Shown: positions 44,497-53,414, counted from the stretch's first letter. The stretch is 64,000 nucleotides of DNA from Capilliphycus salinus (GCF_047276495.1 NZ_CP178543.1:6138001-6202000); one strand, 5' to 3'. The notes: generated by a model not told the origin, from the letters alone. Numbers and translations are program-made.

Positions 44497-44777
44497 GATT
44501 ATCGTCTCCGGTGTCTACTCGTCTCACCAATTGAGTGAATGTTTGAATTCTCTTAGGGTGAACGAAGTTACTCGCGCTGCCTTCTATCTTAAGGAGACTT
44601 TTAGGGTCAAGCGGCTAAATTTTAAGCTAAGTTTTATATCTTTGGTTTGTTTGGCGACTGTTGTTTATTTTTCTTTTTTTAAAGGACTAAGTTCTTCGTC
44701 TTTGTTTGGGGTTTCCCTAAAATTCAGTATCAATCGCAGCAGTTTTTGTAAAATAAGTATTAATAACTATTCCCCCA

Positions 44778-45572
44778 TTAATCTTGTAGAGCGGAAAATT
44801 TGTAGGCCCCGACTGCTGCTGCTGCGATCGCCACCGTTAACAAAATCGGTAAACTATACAGGGGAAATTTTTCGATGTCGTAGGCTGCGGCTCTTAACCC
44901 AATGCTGGTATAAGTTAAGGGTAACAAATAAACAATGCTTTTCAAAATTGGCGGTAAGGTGGCGGGGTCAAAAAAGGTTGCGCCTAAAAAAGACATGGGA
45001 ATAATTAAAAAGTTGTTGTACAGTCCGACGGTTTCCAACGATTGAACTTGCAAACCAACAATTACGCCCAATCCCGCAAATACCGCACAGTTTAAGACTA
45101 AAACCAATAAAAATAACGGGCTGAGAAAAACAAGTTTTTGGGTAAATAAAACCGCGACAATAATCACAGAGAGGGAAGTTAATAAACCCCGAACAATTCC
45201 CGCCATCATTTTTCCCAAATGCAAAGATAACGGATGCACCGGAAGCAGCAATAATTCCTCAAAAGTTTTTGTATAGAGACGTTCGCCACAAATCGAAAAA
45301 ACCGTCCCGCTAAAACTAATCGTCATGGAAGATAACGCCACCATTCCCGGTAAAATAAACTCCAGGTAGCTGTCTCCGATGGCGGGTTTTGGCAAAGAAC
45401 TTCCCAACCCCAAACCAAAGGCGAGAATATAAATCAAAGGAGAAATTAATCCGGCTGAAGCCACTTGTACCAGTCGCACCCGCAAGTCCAACCAATCTCC
45501 CCAAAACACCGTTAAACCATCTTGTAAAATTCGTTGAAATGACAATCCCTGATTTTTTTTTAAAGTAACCAT
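44778..45572 (-). CDS. ABC-2 type transporter permease
   Basis: An integral membrane protein of 264 residues with six hydrophobic helices and the ABC-2 signature region GMVALSSMTISFSGTVFSI followed by ERLYTKTFEELLLLPVHPLSL (a short amphipathic link typical of the family). ABC-2 permeases export drugs, polysaccharides, heme or lipids, with a separate ATPase; no ATPase gene is adjacent, so the partner must lie elsewhere. The start abuts the stop of the upstream J-domain gene (45,573), so the two are co-transcribed and perhaps translationally coupled. Confidence 0.82.
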   Translation of the reverse strand: MVTLKKNQGLSFQRILQDGLTVFWGDWLDLRVRLVQVASAGLISPLIYILAFGLGLGSSLPKPAIGDSYLEFILPGMVALSSMTISFSGTVFSICGERLYTKTFEELLLLPVHPLSLHLGKMMAGIVRGLLTSLSVIIVAVLFTQKLVFLSPLFLLVLVLNCAVFAGLGVIVGLQVQSLETVGLYNNFLIIPMSFLGATFFDPATLPPILKSIVYLLPLTYTSIGLRAAAYDIEKFPLYSLPILLTVAIAAAAVGAYKFSALQD

Positions 45573-46184
45573 TTAATACACCTTTTCTAACTGTCTAAAA
45601 TCCCGTTCAACTTCCGCCCAGAGTGCGCGATTGTGGGGGTCGGTTTTTAATGCTTTTTTGAGATAACTTCTGGCTTTTTCCAGCTTTTTCTCTTTAATTA
45701 AATGCCGTCCAAAGCGTTGATAAGTAATGGCTTGCCACTGACGAATTTCGATATCTTGGGGGATTCTTTGAGCCAAACCTTCAATTAAAGCGATGGCTCT
45801 CGGAAAGCGTTTATATTTCAAAAGTTGCTGCAATTCTCGATAAGAATTATGCTTAAGTTTCTGCTCAATTTCCGAGAGTTGTACATTTCTTTTTAAAGCG
45901 GGTTCTTGGCGAGAAATCTTCACCCGTAGGGGTTGAAAAGGCGGAGGAGAAACAACCGTTGTTTGTGTCGGTTCGGGCTGACTTACGACTTTAGCTTCAG
46001 GTTGAGCAACATCGAGTAAAAACTTATAAGCTTCCGTGACTGCAATAAACTTTTCACGGGCTAAATGATCGGGATTGACATCAGGATGATAAAGTCTAGC
46101 CAACCGTCGGTAAGAAGCTTTTACCGCTTCTAAACTTGCTCCTGATCGCAATCCCAACTGTCGATAATAATCTGCCGTATCCAT
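45573..46184 (-). CDS. J-domain (DnaJ-like) protein with TPR tail
   Basis: A 203-residue protein. Residues 1-65 are a J domain: DYYRQLGLRSGASLEAVKAS, then YRRLARLYHPDVNPD with the HPD tripeptide needed to stimulate DnaK. There is no Gly/Phe or zinc-finger region, so it is a type III J protein. Residues ~110-200 are helical and TPR-like (LQQLLKYKRFPRAIALIEGL; EKARSYLKKALKTDPHNRAL), probably for client binding. It precedes the ABC-2 permease gene with no gap, so a link to membrane protein assembly is possible but only inferred. Confidence 0.85.
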   Translation of the reverse strand: MDTADYYRQLGLRSGASLEAVKASYRRLARLYHPDVNPDHLAREKFIAVTEAYKFLLDVAQPEAKVVSQPEPTQTTVVSPPPFQPLRVKISRQEPALKRNVQLSEIEQKLKHNSYRELQQLLKYKRFPRAIALIEGLAQRIPQDIEIRQWQAITYQRFGRHLIKEKKLEKARSYLKKALKTDPHNRALWAEVERDFRQLEKVY

Positions 46185-46528
46185 TCAGTTTAGATCAACT
46201 CCGTTAACCCTAATTCTCTAGTTAACAGCAAAGAATTATCGATTGTCAACTTGAGAGGGAACAGGGAATAGGGAACAGGGAACAGGGAATAGGCGTTCAG
46301 GCAAGGGGCAAGGGGTAAGGGGTAAGGGGTAAGGGGTAAGGGGTAAGGGGTAAGGGGTAATAATCGGGCTGTTTAGGAGGGCGCATTGCCATGCGCCCCT
46401 ACAGAAAAATCTGTTTCCTATTCCCTGACTCGGTGACTCGGTGACTCGGTGAGGCAGTGCGGACTTGGTGGTTTCCATCAAGGAGCAACGGACGTTCCCG
46501 GAGGGTGACTCGGTGACTCGGTGACTGT
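46185..46528. repeat. Spacer built from short tandem repeats and dispersed palindromes
   Basis: Holds GGGAACAGGGAATA units of seven bases (46,258-46,293), about eight copies of the 7-bp unit AAGGGGT (46,302-46,362), the GGCGCATTGCCATGCGCC palindrome (46,380-46,397), TGACTCGG repeats of nine bases (46,426-46,450 and 46,505-46,525) and, between them, GGCAGTGCGGACTTGGTGG with TTTCCATCAAGGAGCAACGG, a relative of the element at 60,305-60,420. No gene is supported. Confidence 0.75.
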
Positions 46529-47125
46529 TTAAGCGGGCCGTTCTTCAATCACCTGATCGACCAAACCATAGTTTTTGGCTTCTTCGGCGGATAAAAAGTA
46601 ATCGCGATCGGTATCTTTCTCGATTTTTTCGAGGGGTTGATGAGTCTGTTCGGCGAGGATACTATTTAATAAACCGCGAATTCTGAGAATTTCTTTAGCT
46701 TCAATCTCAATATCGCTCGCTTGACCCCGAGTTCCGCCGAGGGGTTGGTGAATCATAATCCGGGCGTGGGGTAGGGCGAGGCGTTTTCCGGGGGTTCCGG
46801 CTGCCAACAGAAAAGCGCCCATCGAAGCGGCCAAACCGACACAAATGGTGACGACATCGGCTTTAATGTATTGCATGGTGTCATAAATCGCCATGCCTGC
46901 GGTAACAGAACCACCGGGAGAGTTGATGTAGAGATAAATCGGCTTATTGGGGTCTTCAGAATCGAGATACAGCATATAAGCAACAATGGCATTAGCGATC
47001 CCGTCATCGACTTCCTCAGATAAGAAGATAATCCGCTCTCGGAACAGTCGCTCGTAAATATTAATCCACTGTTCGTAGGTACCGCCCGGTAAACGATAGG
47101 GAACACTCGGAACACCAATGGGCAT
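46529..47125 (-). CDS. clpP: ATP-dependent Clp protease proteolytic subunit, catalytically complete
   Basis: A 198-residue serine peptidase subunit of the Clp tetradecamer, which degrades unfolded or tagged proteins with ClpC or ClpX. The triad is present: CVGLAASMGAFLL (Ser about 101), RIMIHQPLGGTRGQ (His about 126) and EKDTDRDYFLS (Asp about 175). It is the third gene of a clpR-like / clpP-like / clpP run on the minus strand. In cyanobacteria the active subunit paired with ClpR is ClpP3, and this gene most likely plays that role, but the paralogue number cannot be fixed without a tree. Confidence 0.93.
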   Translation of the reverse strand: MPIGVPSVPYRLPGGTYEQWINIYERLFRERIIFLSEEVDDGIANAIVAYMLYLDSEDPNKPIYLYINSPGGSVTAGMAIYDTMQYIKADVVTICVGLAASMGAFLLAAGTPGKRLALPHARIMIHQPLGGTRGQASDIEIEAKEILRIRGLLNSILAEQTHQPLEKIEKDTDRDYFLSAEEAKNYGLVDQVIEERPA

Positions 47126-47176
47126 CGCTTTTTTCCTCCAAGCAAGTTATATTTTCAAGTCGCCATCAAACCGCAG

Positions 47177-47833
47177 TTAAGACACTTTGGCTAAATCCTT
47201 TCGGCTGGCCATAATTTGATCGATCAAGCCATACTCTTTAGCTTGTTCGGGGGTCATGTAAAAAGTCCGGTTCATGTCTTTGGAGATTCTCTCGACAGGC
47301 TGACCCGTATTTTCAGAGATAATATCAATCATGAGTCTCTGCTTTGCCAAAACTTCTTTAGCGTTGATTTGAATATCGGTCGCTTGTCCTCGGGTTCCAG
47401 ACAGAGTATGAGTCAAAGCGATCATCGAATGGGGTAAACAGGCTCGTTTTCCTTTGGTTCCGCAGGAAAGCAACATCGCCGCCACCCCGATCGCCTGACC
47501 CAGACAGATGGTAATAATCTCTGACTTGACGTGCCGCATGGTGTCATAGATTGCCAGACCTGCCATCATAGACATGGTACCGATGGACTCATCGGTCATT
47601 CCGGCCAACACCGGATCGCCCAACGAGTTAATGTACAGGTAAATTGGCTTGTTTTGGTCTTCCGAGTCGAGATATAACAGGGCTGAAACCAAAGAATTCG
47701 CCAATCCCATTGATACGGGTTGGTTGAGAAAAATAATCCGTTCCTGACTCATCCGAGTATAGATGCTTACCCATTGCCACTGGCGGCTACCGGGTAAGTT
47801 GTAGGGAACGCGAAGCACTTCATCGACAGCCAT
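47177..47833 (-). CDS. Inactive ClpP-like subunit with active-site insertion
   Basis: A 218-residue ClpP-family protein without the catalytic Ser: the usual GLAASMGA is ICLGQAIGVAAMLL. Where other subunits read NSPGGSVTAG before AIYDT, this one has NSLGDPVLAGMTDESIGTM and more, an insertion of about 14 residues beside the active site. The His segment reads MIALTHTLSGTRGQ. Such subunits occur in several cyanobacteria and are expected to fill positions in a mixed ring. It lies between the clpR gene and the active clpP gene (51-bp gap after it), so the three are probably made together. Confidence 0.85.
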   Translation of the reverse strand: MAVDEVLRVPYNLPGSRQWQWVSIYTRMSQERIIFLNQPVSMGLANSLVSALLYLDSEDQNKPIYLYINSLGDPVLAGMTDESIGTMSMMAGLAIYDTMRHVKSEIITICLGQAIGVAAMLLSCGTKGKRACLPHSMIALTHTLSGTRGQATDIQINAKEVLAKQRLMIDIISENTGQPVERISKDMNRTFYMTPEQAKEYGLIDQIMASRKDLAKVS

Positions 47834-47853
47834 TGTTCACACCTATAAACACG

Positions 47854-48522
47854 CTATACACCCACAGGTAACTGTTTGGGTAGTTCTTTTGTACTCTCCA
47901 ACACGCGATCGATCAAGCCGTACTCTTTGGCTTCTGGCGGGGTCAGGTACAACATTCGGTCGGTGTCCTTGGCAATTTTTTCGGGCGCTTGACCGGTGTT
48001 TTTAGAGAGAATATCTAATGTTGCTTGCTTGTTGGATAATACTTCTTTCGCCCGGATCTGAATATCGGTGGCTTGAGAGCGACCCATTCCCATGCGAGGT
48101 TGGTTGAGTACAATCGTCGCGTGGGGTAAACTGGCCCGGAAACCTTTGGTACCTGCCGAGAGGATCATCGCTGCGGTTCCCATCGCCTGACCGATACAAA
48201 TGGTGTGAACGGGGGGCTTGATGTAGCTGATCGTATCACAAATGGCAAAGGCTTCGGTATCTTGGCCGATCGCATCTCCGGTATACCATGAGGTGCCGGT
48301 GGAGTTGATGTAGAAGTAAATGGGCTTGTCTGAAGCATCAAACTGAAGGTAAAGTAACTGAGCGATGATCAGCTTTGTTACATCGACTCCTAGCTGGCGT
48401 TTGAAGTCATCAGAGGAAACTAAGGGTAAACCCAGATAGATGATTCGCTCTTTCAACAGGAGAGAGGGAAGATCTGGAGGGGGTGTCCGAACGGCGCTGT
48501 CGCCATAGTATGGGCTTTGCAC
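47854..48522 (-). CDS. clpR: ClpR (inactive Clp proteolytic-core subunit)
   Basis: A 222-residue ClpP-family protein that starts QSPYYGDSAVRTPPPDLPSL, the signature N terminus of cyanobacterial ClpR. The Ser motif is replaced by ICIGQAMGTAAMIL and the His motif by TIVLNQPRMGMGRSQ, so two triad residues are missing. ClpR joins the active ClpP3 in a mixed heptamer that works with ClpC; the complex is essential in the cyanobacteria where it has been tested. It is the first gene of the run, with a ~450-bp leader region before it that also holds the promoter of the divergent vWA gene. Confidence 0.92.
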   Translation of the reverse strand: MQSPYYGDSAVRTPPPDLPSLLLKERIIYLGLPLVSSDDFKRQLGVDVTKLIIAQLLYLQFDASDKPIYFYINSTGTSWYTGDAIGQDTEAFAICDTISYIKPPVHTICIGQAMGTAAMILSAGTKGFRASLPHATIVLNQPRMGMGRSQATDIQIRAKEVLSNKQATLDILSKNTGQAPEKIAKDTDRMLYLTPPEAKEYGLIDRVLESTKELPKQLPVGV

Positions 48523-48972
48523 GGTTAATCTGTTATGAACTCTTCAAAAATTGTAACTTGAACCTAGAAAAGGATTCTGATACAAAAATAGTAACGCAAG
48601 TTTAGGTTACTCTGTTGACGGTTAGTTTACACCCTTTTTTGCGATCGGTGGCGCCGCAGGATTTTATCCCCCGAGAGCGATAATCCCGCTTTTATCTAAC
48701 GCTTTTACTCAATTTTAGGGTTTTTCGCTGCCGTTCTTCAAAGGTTCGGTAATTACGTCAAGGTGTGGATTTCCGATCTCAAACGCGATTCTAACTCCGC
48801 GATCGCAGATAATATTAGCTGATGTTCAAACCGTCGCCCGACTCGACCCTTGGTAATTTTCTAGGGTTCGGGAAGTGCGGACAAAGTTAATGTAGAATTA
48901 AACAGATTTATCTGAGTCCCTGAAAAGCTCCGGTCTGGTAAATACATACTAGCGCAAGTTTAGCTCACTCCT
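48523..48972. other. Divergent clpR / vWA spacer with a duplicated leader
   Basis: Positions ~48,588-48,645 and ~48,947-49,005 are alike: ATAGTAACGCAAGTTTAGG... against ATACTAGCGCAAGTTTAGC..., both running on into GTTAGTTTA...CCTTTT. The second copy covers the vWA ribosome-binding region and first codons; the first has TTGACGGTTAGTTTACACCC in place of ATGAACGTTAGTTTAGAACC, so it is a decayed copy of the same start. Otherwise no gene is supported. Confidence 0.55.
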
Positions 48973-50217
48973 ATGAACGTTAGTTTAGAACCTTTTCTCA
49001 ACGATCCCAATCTCGATGTTACCCAAGGAAGCAGCCAGCGTCAGCTTTCTATTTCGGTTTCGGCGCTTCCCAACTCCATCGATCGCCATGTTCCCCTCAA
49101 CCTCTGTTTAATTTTAGATCACAGCGGTTCGATGAGCGGGCGTCCGTTGGAAACGGTTAAAAAAGCGGCGGGAGAATTAATTGATCGCTTGAACCCCGGC
49201 GATCGCATTTCGGTTGTGGTTTTCGATCATCGGGCTAAAGTGTTAATTCCCAATCAAGATATCGATGATCCTGAAAGTATTAAAAAGCAAATTAATCGCT
49301 TAAGAACTTCTGGGGGAACTTCGATTGATGAAGGATTAAAACTGGGAATCGAAGAGTTAGGAAAAGGCAAAGTTGAGCGCATTTCTCAGGGGTTTCTCCT
49401 CACCGATGGCGAAAACGAACACGGAGATAATAACCGCTGTTTGAAATTAGCCCAACTCGCCACCGATTATAATTTAACTTTAAATAGTCTCGGTTTTGGA
49501 GATGATTGGAACCAAGATATTTTAGAAAAAATTGCCGATGCGGGCGGCGGTTCTCTGGCTTATATTGAATATCCCGAACAGGCAATAGATGAGTTTAGCC
49601 GTTTGTTTAATCGGATGCAATCGGTGGGTTTAACTAATTCTTATTTGCTGTTTTCTTTAATGCCCGGAGTCAGATTTGCTGAGTTAAAACCCATTGCCCA
49701 AGTTGCCCCGGATACGATAGAATTACCGTTACAAAAAGAGGGGGATAGATTTGTTGTGCGGTTGGGGGATTTAATGAAGGACAGGTCACGCATTGTTTTG
49801 GGAAATCTTTATATCGGAAAATTGCCCCCAGGAAGACAAAAAATCGCCCAATTACAAGTTCGTTATGACGATCCGGCGTTAGGAAATCAAGGATTATATT
49901 CCGAACCGGTTTTGGTTGAAGCCAATGTTATTAATGGATATAAACCCACTCCAGATCCCCAAGTTCAAAAACATATTTTAGCCCTTGCAAAATACCGACA
50001 AACCCAAATAGCAGAAACCAAATTACAACAGGGCGATCGCGCGGGTGCGGCGACTATGTTACAAACTGCGGCGAAAACCGCTTTACAAATGGGGGATAAC
50101 GGCGCCGCTACTGTTTTACAAACCAGCGCCACTCGTTTACAATCGGGTGAAGAACTTTCCGAAGCCGATCGCAAGAAAACCCGCATTGTTTCTAAAACGG
50201 TATTAAAAAGTGAATAG
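48973..50217 (+). CDS. von Willebrand factor A domain protein
   Basis: A 414-residue protein. The vWA domain (about 40-215) has an intact MIDAS metal site: LILDHSGSMSG (DxSxS), then RTSGGTSIDEG (Thr) and LTDGENEHGDNN (Asp). After it a beta-rich domain (about 215-320) and a helical tail follow, the latter with RAGAATMLQTAAKTALQMGD repeats (about 350-400). vWA proteins bind partner proteins through a divalent metal, often as subunits with AAA ATPases or kinases; none is adjacent, so the partner is unknown. No signal peptide is present, so it is probably cytoplasmic. Promoter and leader are shared in the divergent spacer with clpR. Confidence 0.9.
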   Translation: MNVSLEPFLNDPNLDVTQGSSQRQLSISVSALPNSIDRHVPLNLCLILDHSGSMSGRPLETVKKAAGELIDRLNPGDRISVVVFDHRAKVLIPNQDIDDPESIKKQINRLRTSGGTSIDEGLKLGIEELGKGKVERISQGFLLTDGENEHGDNNRCLKLAQLATDYNLTLNSLGFGDDWNQDILEKIADAGGGSLAYIEYPEQAIDEFSRLFNRMQSVGLTNSYLLFSLMPGVRFAELKPIAQVAPDTIELPLQKEGDRFVVRLGDLMKDRSRIVLGNLYIGKLPPGRQKIAQLQVRYDDPALGNQGLYSEPVLVEANVINGYKPTPDPQVQKHILALAKYRQTQIAETKLQQGDRAGAATMLQTAAKTALQMGDNGAATVLQTSATRLQSGEELSEADRKKTRIVSKTVLKSE

Positions 50218-51249
50218 TTATGTTTTCCCCTCAAAAATTTATCTAAACCCACCCCCACAACAACGTAGGGGCGGGTTCGGAAAAAATCTCTGTTTTCCTA
50301 TCAAAAATGTATCTAAACCCGCCCCAAAAAATCGCCCAAACCGCGTACAAATGTAGGGGCGGGTTCGGAAAAAATCTCTGTTTTCCTATCAAAAATGTAT
50401 CTAAACCCGCCCCAAAAAATCGCCCAAACCGCGTACAAATGTAGGGGCGGGTTCGGAAAAAATCTCTGTTTTCCTATCAAAAATGTATCTAAACCCGCCC
50501 CAAAAAAACGTTATTGATATCAATAATGGTGCTGGTTTTCATGGGTTTATTTATATTACAAATAATTGCAATTGGGGCGGGGCGGGTTTATAAATATTTA
50601 TTCAAATTCCGAAAAATCTGGGGGGAACCCGCCCCTACACAGATGATATTGATATTGATAATGGGGCGGGTTTATAAATATTTATTCAAATTCCGAAAAA
50701 TCTGGGGGGAACCCGCCCCTACACAAACGTTATTTATATTGATAATGGGGCGGGTTTATAAATATTTATTCAAATTCCGAAAAATCTGGGGGGAACCCGC
50801 CCCTACACAAACGTTATTTATATTGATAATGGGGCGGGTTTTCATGGGTTTATTTATATTACAAATAATTGCAATTGGGGCGGGGCGGGTTTATAAATAT
50901 TTATTCAAATTCCGAAAAATCTGGGGGGAACCCGCCCCTACACAGATGATATTGATATTGATAATGGGGCGGGTTTATAAATATTTATTCAAATTCCGAA
51001 AAATCTGGGGGGAACCCGCCCCTACACAAACGTTATTTATATTGATAATGGGGCGGGTTTTCATGGGTTTATTTATATTACAAATAATTGGAATTGGGGC
51101 GGGGCGGGTTTATAAATATTTATTCAAATTCCGAAAAATCTGGGGGGAACCCGCCCCTACACAGATGATATTGATATTGATAATGGGGCGGGTTTATAAA
51201 TATTTATTCAAATTCCGAAAAATCTGGGGGGAACCCGCCCCTACAGAGT
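50218..51249. repeat. Large tandem array of GGGGCGGGTT palindromic elements
   Basis: Part one (50,221-50,510): TGTAGGGGCGGGTTCGG starts at 50,264, 50,352 and 50,440, a period of 88 bp, each unit holding GGGGCGGGTT and AACCCGCCCC. Part two (50,514-51,246): GCGGGTTTATAAATATTTATTC starts at 50,582, 50,666, 50,750, 50,885, 50,969, 51,104 and 51,188, i.e. 84-bp units interrupted by 51-bp GTTTTCATGGGTTTATTTAT units, forming a higher-order pattern. Since 84 and 51 are multiples of three, a 269-codon open frame results; its repeats and lack of any start signal argue it is not a gene. It fills the gap between the vWA and rph genes. Confidence 0.85.
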
Positions 51250-51975
51250 TTACTGGTGACTGTTTAAAGCTTGACGTTGGGCTTCTAATAACTGTTTTAT
51301 TCCAATTTCAGCATAATCCATAATTTTATTCAACTGCTGACGGGTAAAACTTTCGGCTTCTGCGGTTCCCTGTAATTCAATAATTCCCAATTTATCGTTC
51401 ATTACAATATTAAAATCAATATCTGCGGCGACATCTTCTTCGTAGTCTAAATCTAAATAGGGTTCCCCTTCTAATAATCCCACAGAAACGGCTGCAATTT
51501 GATGAGAAATTGGCGATTTTTCTAATTCCCCTTTTTCGACTAATTTATCAAACGCATTCGCCAACGCCACAAACCCGCCGGTTATCGAAGCGGTACGAGT
51601 TCCCGCATCGGCTTGAATCACATCCGCATCAATAATAACCGTTTTTTCGCCCAATACTTTTAAGTCTACCGCAGCCCGCAAACTGCGACCAATTAAACGT
51701 TGAATTTCTTGGGTTCGTCCCGATAATTTCATCAATTCCCGGGGTTGACGTTGTTGAGTCGCACCGGGTAACATTCGGTATTCTGCGGTTAACCAACCTT
51801 GTCCGCTATCTTGTAAAAATTTGGGTACTCCCGGTTGAATGGTAACATTACAAATAACTTGAGTATTCCCGCATTTTGTCAGTACAGAAGCCTCCGAATA
51901 GCGAGTATAATCGAGTTCAAAAGAAACCGAACGCAATTCATCGGGTTTTCGATCATCCAGACGTTGCAAAACCAT
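51250..51975 (-). CDS. rph: Ribonuclease PH
   Basis: Trims the 3' ends of tRNA precursors by phosphorolysis. A 241-residue PH-domain protein with TRYSEASVLTKCGNTQVICN (start of the first strand set), GWLTAEYRMLPGATQQRQPR (phosphate-binding Arg), the substrate helix MKLSGRTQEIQRLIGRSLRA and DADVIQADAGTRTASITGGF (catalytic Asp and the phosphate loop). The C terminus (IELQGTAEAESFTRQQLNKI) is complete, and the gene ends right at the tandem array. adk lies ~40 bp upstream on the same strand. Confidence 0.96.
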   Translation of the reverse strand: MVLQRLDDRKPDELRSVSFELDYTRYSEASVLTKCGNTQVICNVTIQPGVPKFLQDSGQGWLTAEYRMLPGATQQRQPRELMKLSGRTQEIQRLIGRSLRAAVDLKVLGEKTVIIDADVIQADAGTRTASITGGFVALANAFDKLVEKGELEKSPISHQIAAVSVGLLEGEPYLDLDYEEDVAADIDFNIVMNDKLGIIELQGTAEAESFTRQQLNKIMDYAEIGIKQLLEAQRQALNSHQ

Positions 51976-52016
51976 AAGAATTCACCTATAATTAGTTTGT
52001 GGAAAAAAGTAAATTT

Positions 52017-52595
52017 TCAAGTCGGGTCAGCAGAAGAATTCCCGGAACTCCTCAACTGACTAAAAATATCCTGTTGTACTTTTTCGGGGGGTTGGTTGCC
52101 ATTAATATCGAGCAAGCGATCGCGAGGGCTGTAGTATTCTAATATGGGAATAGTACGTTGATAAAACAGTTCGATCCGACGTCGAATAATCAGAGGTTTG
52201 TCATCTGATCGCGATCGGTGTATTGTCCGACTTGCTAACACATCTTCGGGAACATTGAGATAAATTGCCCAATTTAATTGTTGTCCCAAATCTTCCAGTA
52301 AAAAATCCAATTCTTCGGCTTGAAATGCAGTGCGTGGATAGCCATCAAGCAACCATCCATCACTGACATCGGGTTCAAGTAGCCGTTGACGAATGAATTG
52401 AATCATAATATCATCGGGGACCAATTCCCCTTTTTCCACGTAGGGACGGGCTTTTTCGCCGAGGTTGGTTCGATAAGCGATCGCGTTTCGCAAAACCTCA
52501 CCCGTTGATATCGAGGGGATACCGAGATGCTGAGATATCCCTTCGGCTTGTGTTCCTTTGCCGGCGCCGGGTCCTCCGAGAATCACCAATCTCAC
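52017..52595 (-). CDS. adk: Adenylate kinase
   Basis: Interconverts ATP + AMP and two ADP in the cytoplasm. The P-loop LGGPGAGKGTQAEGI (about 5-19), the AMP-binding STGEVLRNAI and the GWLLDGYPRTAFQAEEL motif (about 78-94) are present, and the lid is the short form without a zinc finger. Length (192) is normal for the short type. It belongs to a minus-strand nucleotide run (dut, dCMP deaminase, zinc ribbon, adk, rph), although the gap to the zinc-ribbon gene is 58 bp. Confidence 0.95.
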   Translation of the reverse strand: MRLVILGGPGAGKGTQAEGISQHLGIPSISTGEVLRNAIAYRTNLGEKARPYVEKGELVPDDIMIQFIRQRLLEPDVSDGWLLDGYPRTAFQAEELDFLLEDLGQQLNWAIYLNVPEDVLASRTIHRSRSDDKPLIIRRRIELFYQRTIPILEYYSPRDRLLDINGNQPPEKVQQDIFSQLRSSGNSSADPT

Positions 52596-52653
52596 TCCAT
52601 TTCACCCCCTGATCTTGCGTTAAAACTAAGTTAACGTATATTGTCTCATTTGT

Positions 52654-52857
52654 TTAATCATCTGGAAACTGCCAGCAAGCGATATGTTCAACGTTTGTAC
52701 TTCCACAGGCGGGACAGGGTGCCTCATCGGAAGAATCTACCCATTCATAATTACATTGACGACAGTGACAGAAAACATTATTATCGTTGGCTTGTCTGAG
52801 GTTAAATTGCCATCGATCCAATTGAGTTTCTGAGTTTTTAGAATTGGGATCTGACAT
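52654..52857 (-). CDS. Small zinc-ribbon protein
   Basis: A 67-residue protein with four Cys in a zinc-ribbon pattern, CHCRQCNYEWVDSSDEAPCP and ACGS (CxxC near 32 and 49). The N-terminal half is hydrophilic. Its start lies two bases after the stop of the dCMP deaminase gene, so the two are translationally close. Function is unknown; rubredoxin-like short ribbons of this kind often bind nucleic acid or act with an enzyme partner. Confidence 0.6.
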   Translation of the reverse strand: MSDPNSKNSETQLDRWQFNLRQANDNNVFCHCRQCNYEWVDSSDEAPCPACGSTNVEHIACWQFPDD

Positions 52858-52859
52858 CT

Positions 52860-53411
52860 TTAAACTTGAGGAATTGAAGTCGGTTTTAATAAGAAATTAG
52901 CCGCTTTTTTAGTAATCTCCTCCGACAGATGAATCTGTTTGAGTTTAACCAAATTTTCACTGACAAATAAATCTCGAACCATCACTTTTTCACCCTTGTT
53001 AAAAGAAGTTTCATAAAAAACCTCTTTAATTCCCGCAGAAATAATCAGTTTCAAGCAAGAAATACAGGGTTCTAACGTCACATAAATACTCGCCCCCCCG
53101 CAGCTAATACCGTGTTTTGCAGCTTGGGCGATAGCATTGGCTTCGGCGTGAACCGCCCGAGAGGGTAAAGATGAACTGGCGTCGCAGCTACTTAACCCCG
53201 GATAGCAGTAACCTTGGGTTGTGCAGTGTACCGAACCCGATGGCGAACCATTGTAACCGGTGGCGACCACTTGGCGATCTTTGACAATAACGGCGCCGAC
53301 GGGAAACGCCAAGCAAGTTGAACGGGTGGCGGCGAGTTTGGCTAACATTAAAAAATATTCGTCCCAAGTGGGGCGGAGTGGGGGTTCGTAGTGAGAAAAT
53401 TGTTCATTCAT
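52860..53411 (-). CDS. dCMP deaminase family protein
   Basis: A 183-residue cytidine/deoxycytidylate deaminase-type enzyme. The zinc site is RAVHAEANAIAQAAKHG (His and the proton-shuttling Glu, about 87-94) plus VTLEPCISCLKLII (the two Cys, about 114-117). The N terminus HYEPPLRPTWDEYFLMLAKL is the ComEB/dCMP deaminase pattern. It makes dUMP from dCMP; the upstream gene encodes dUTPase, which makes dUMP from dUTP, and thyX (54,101) uses dUMP, so these neighbours supply thymidylate synthesis. The gene begins three bases after the dut stop. Confidence 0.88.
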   Translation of the reverse strand: MNEQFSHYEPPLRPTWDEYFLMLAKLAATRSTCLAFPVGAVIVKDRQVVATGYNGSPSGSVHCTTQGYCYPGLSSCDASSSLPSRAVHAEANAIAQAAKHGISCGGASIYVTLEPCISCLKLIISAGIKEVFYETSFNKGEKVMVRDLFVSENLVKLKQIHLSEEITKKAANFLLKPTSIPQV

Positions 53412-53414
53412 CAG

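Noticed and set aside
44495..45004. 169-codon plus-strand open frame between fbp and the ABC-2 permease
   Set aside because: It overlaps the fbp start and the permease 3' end on the opposite strand and its composition is not protein-like.
46302..46362. Telomere-like AAGGGGT tandem repeat
   Set aside because: A simple 7-bp microsatellite within a spacer of other short repeats; nothing suggests a linear replicon end.
50514..51323. A 269-codon plus-strand open frame of repeated RVYKYLFKFRKIWGEPAPTQ units
   Set aside because: It comes from 84- and 51-bp non-coding palindrome repeats that happen to keep frame, and it runs into the end of rph.
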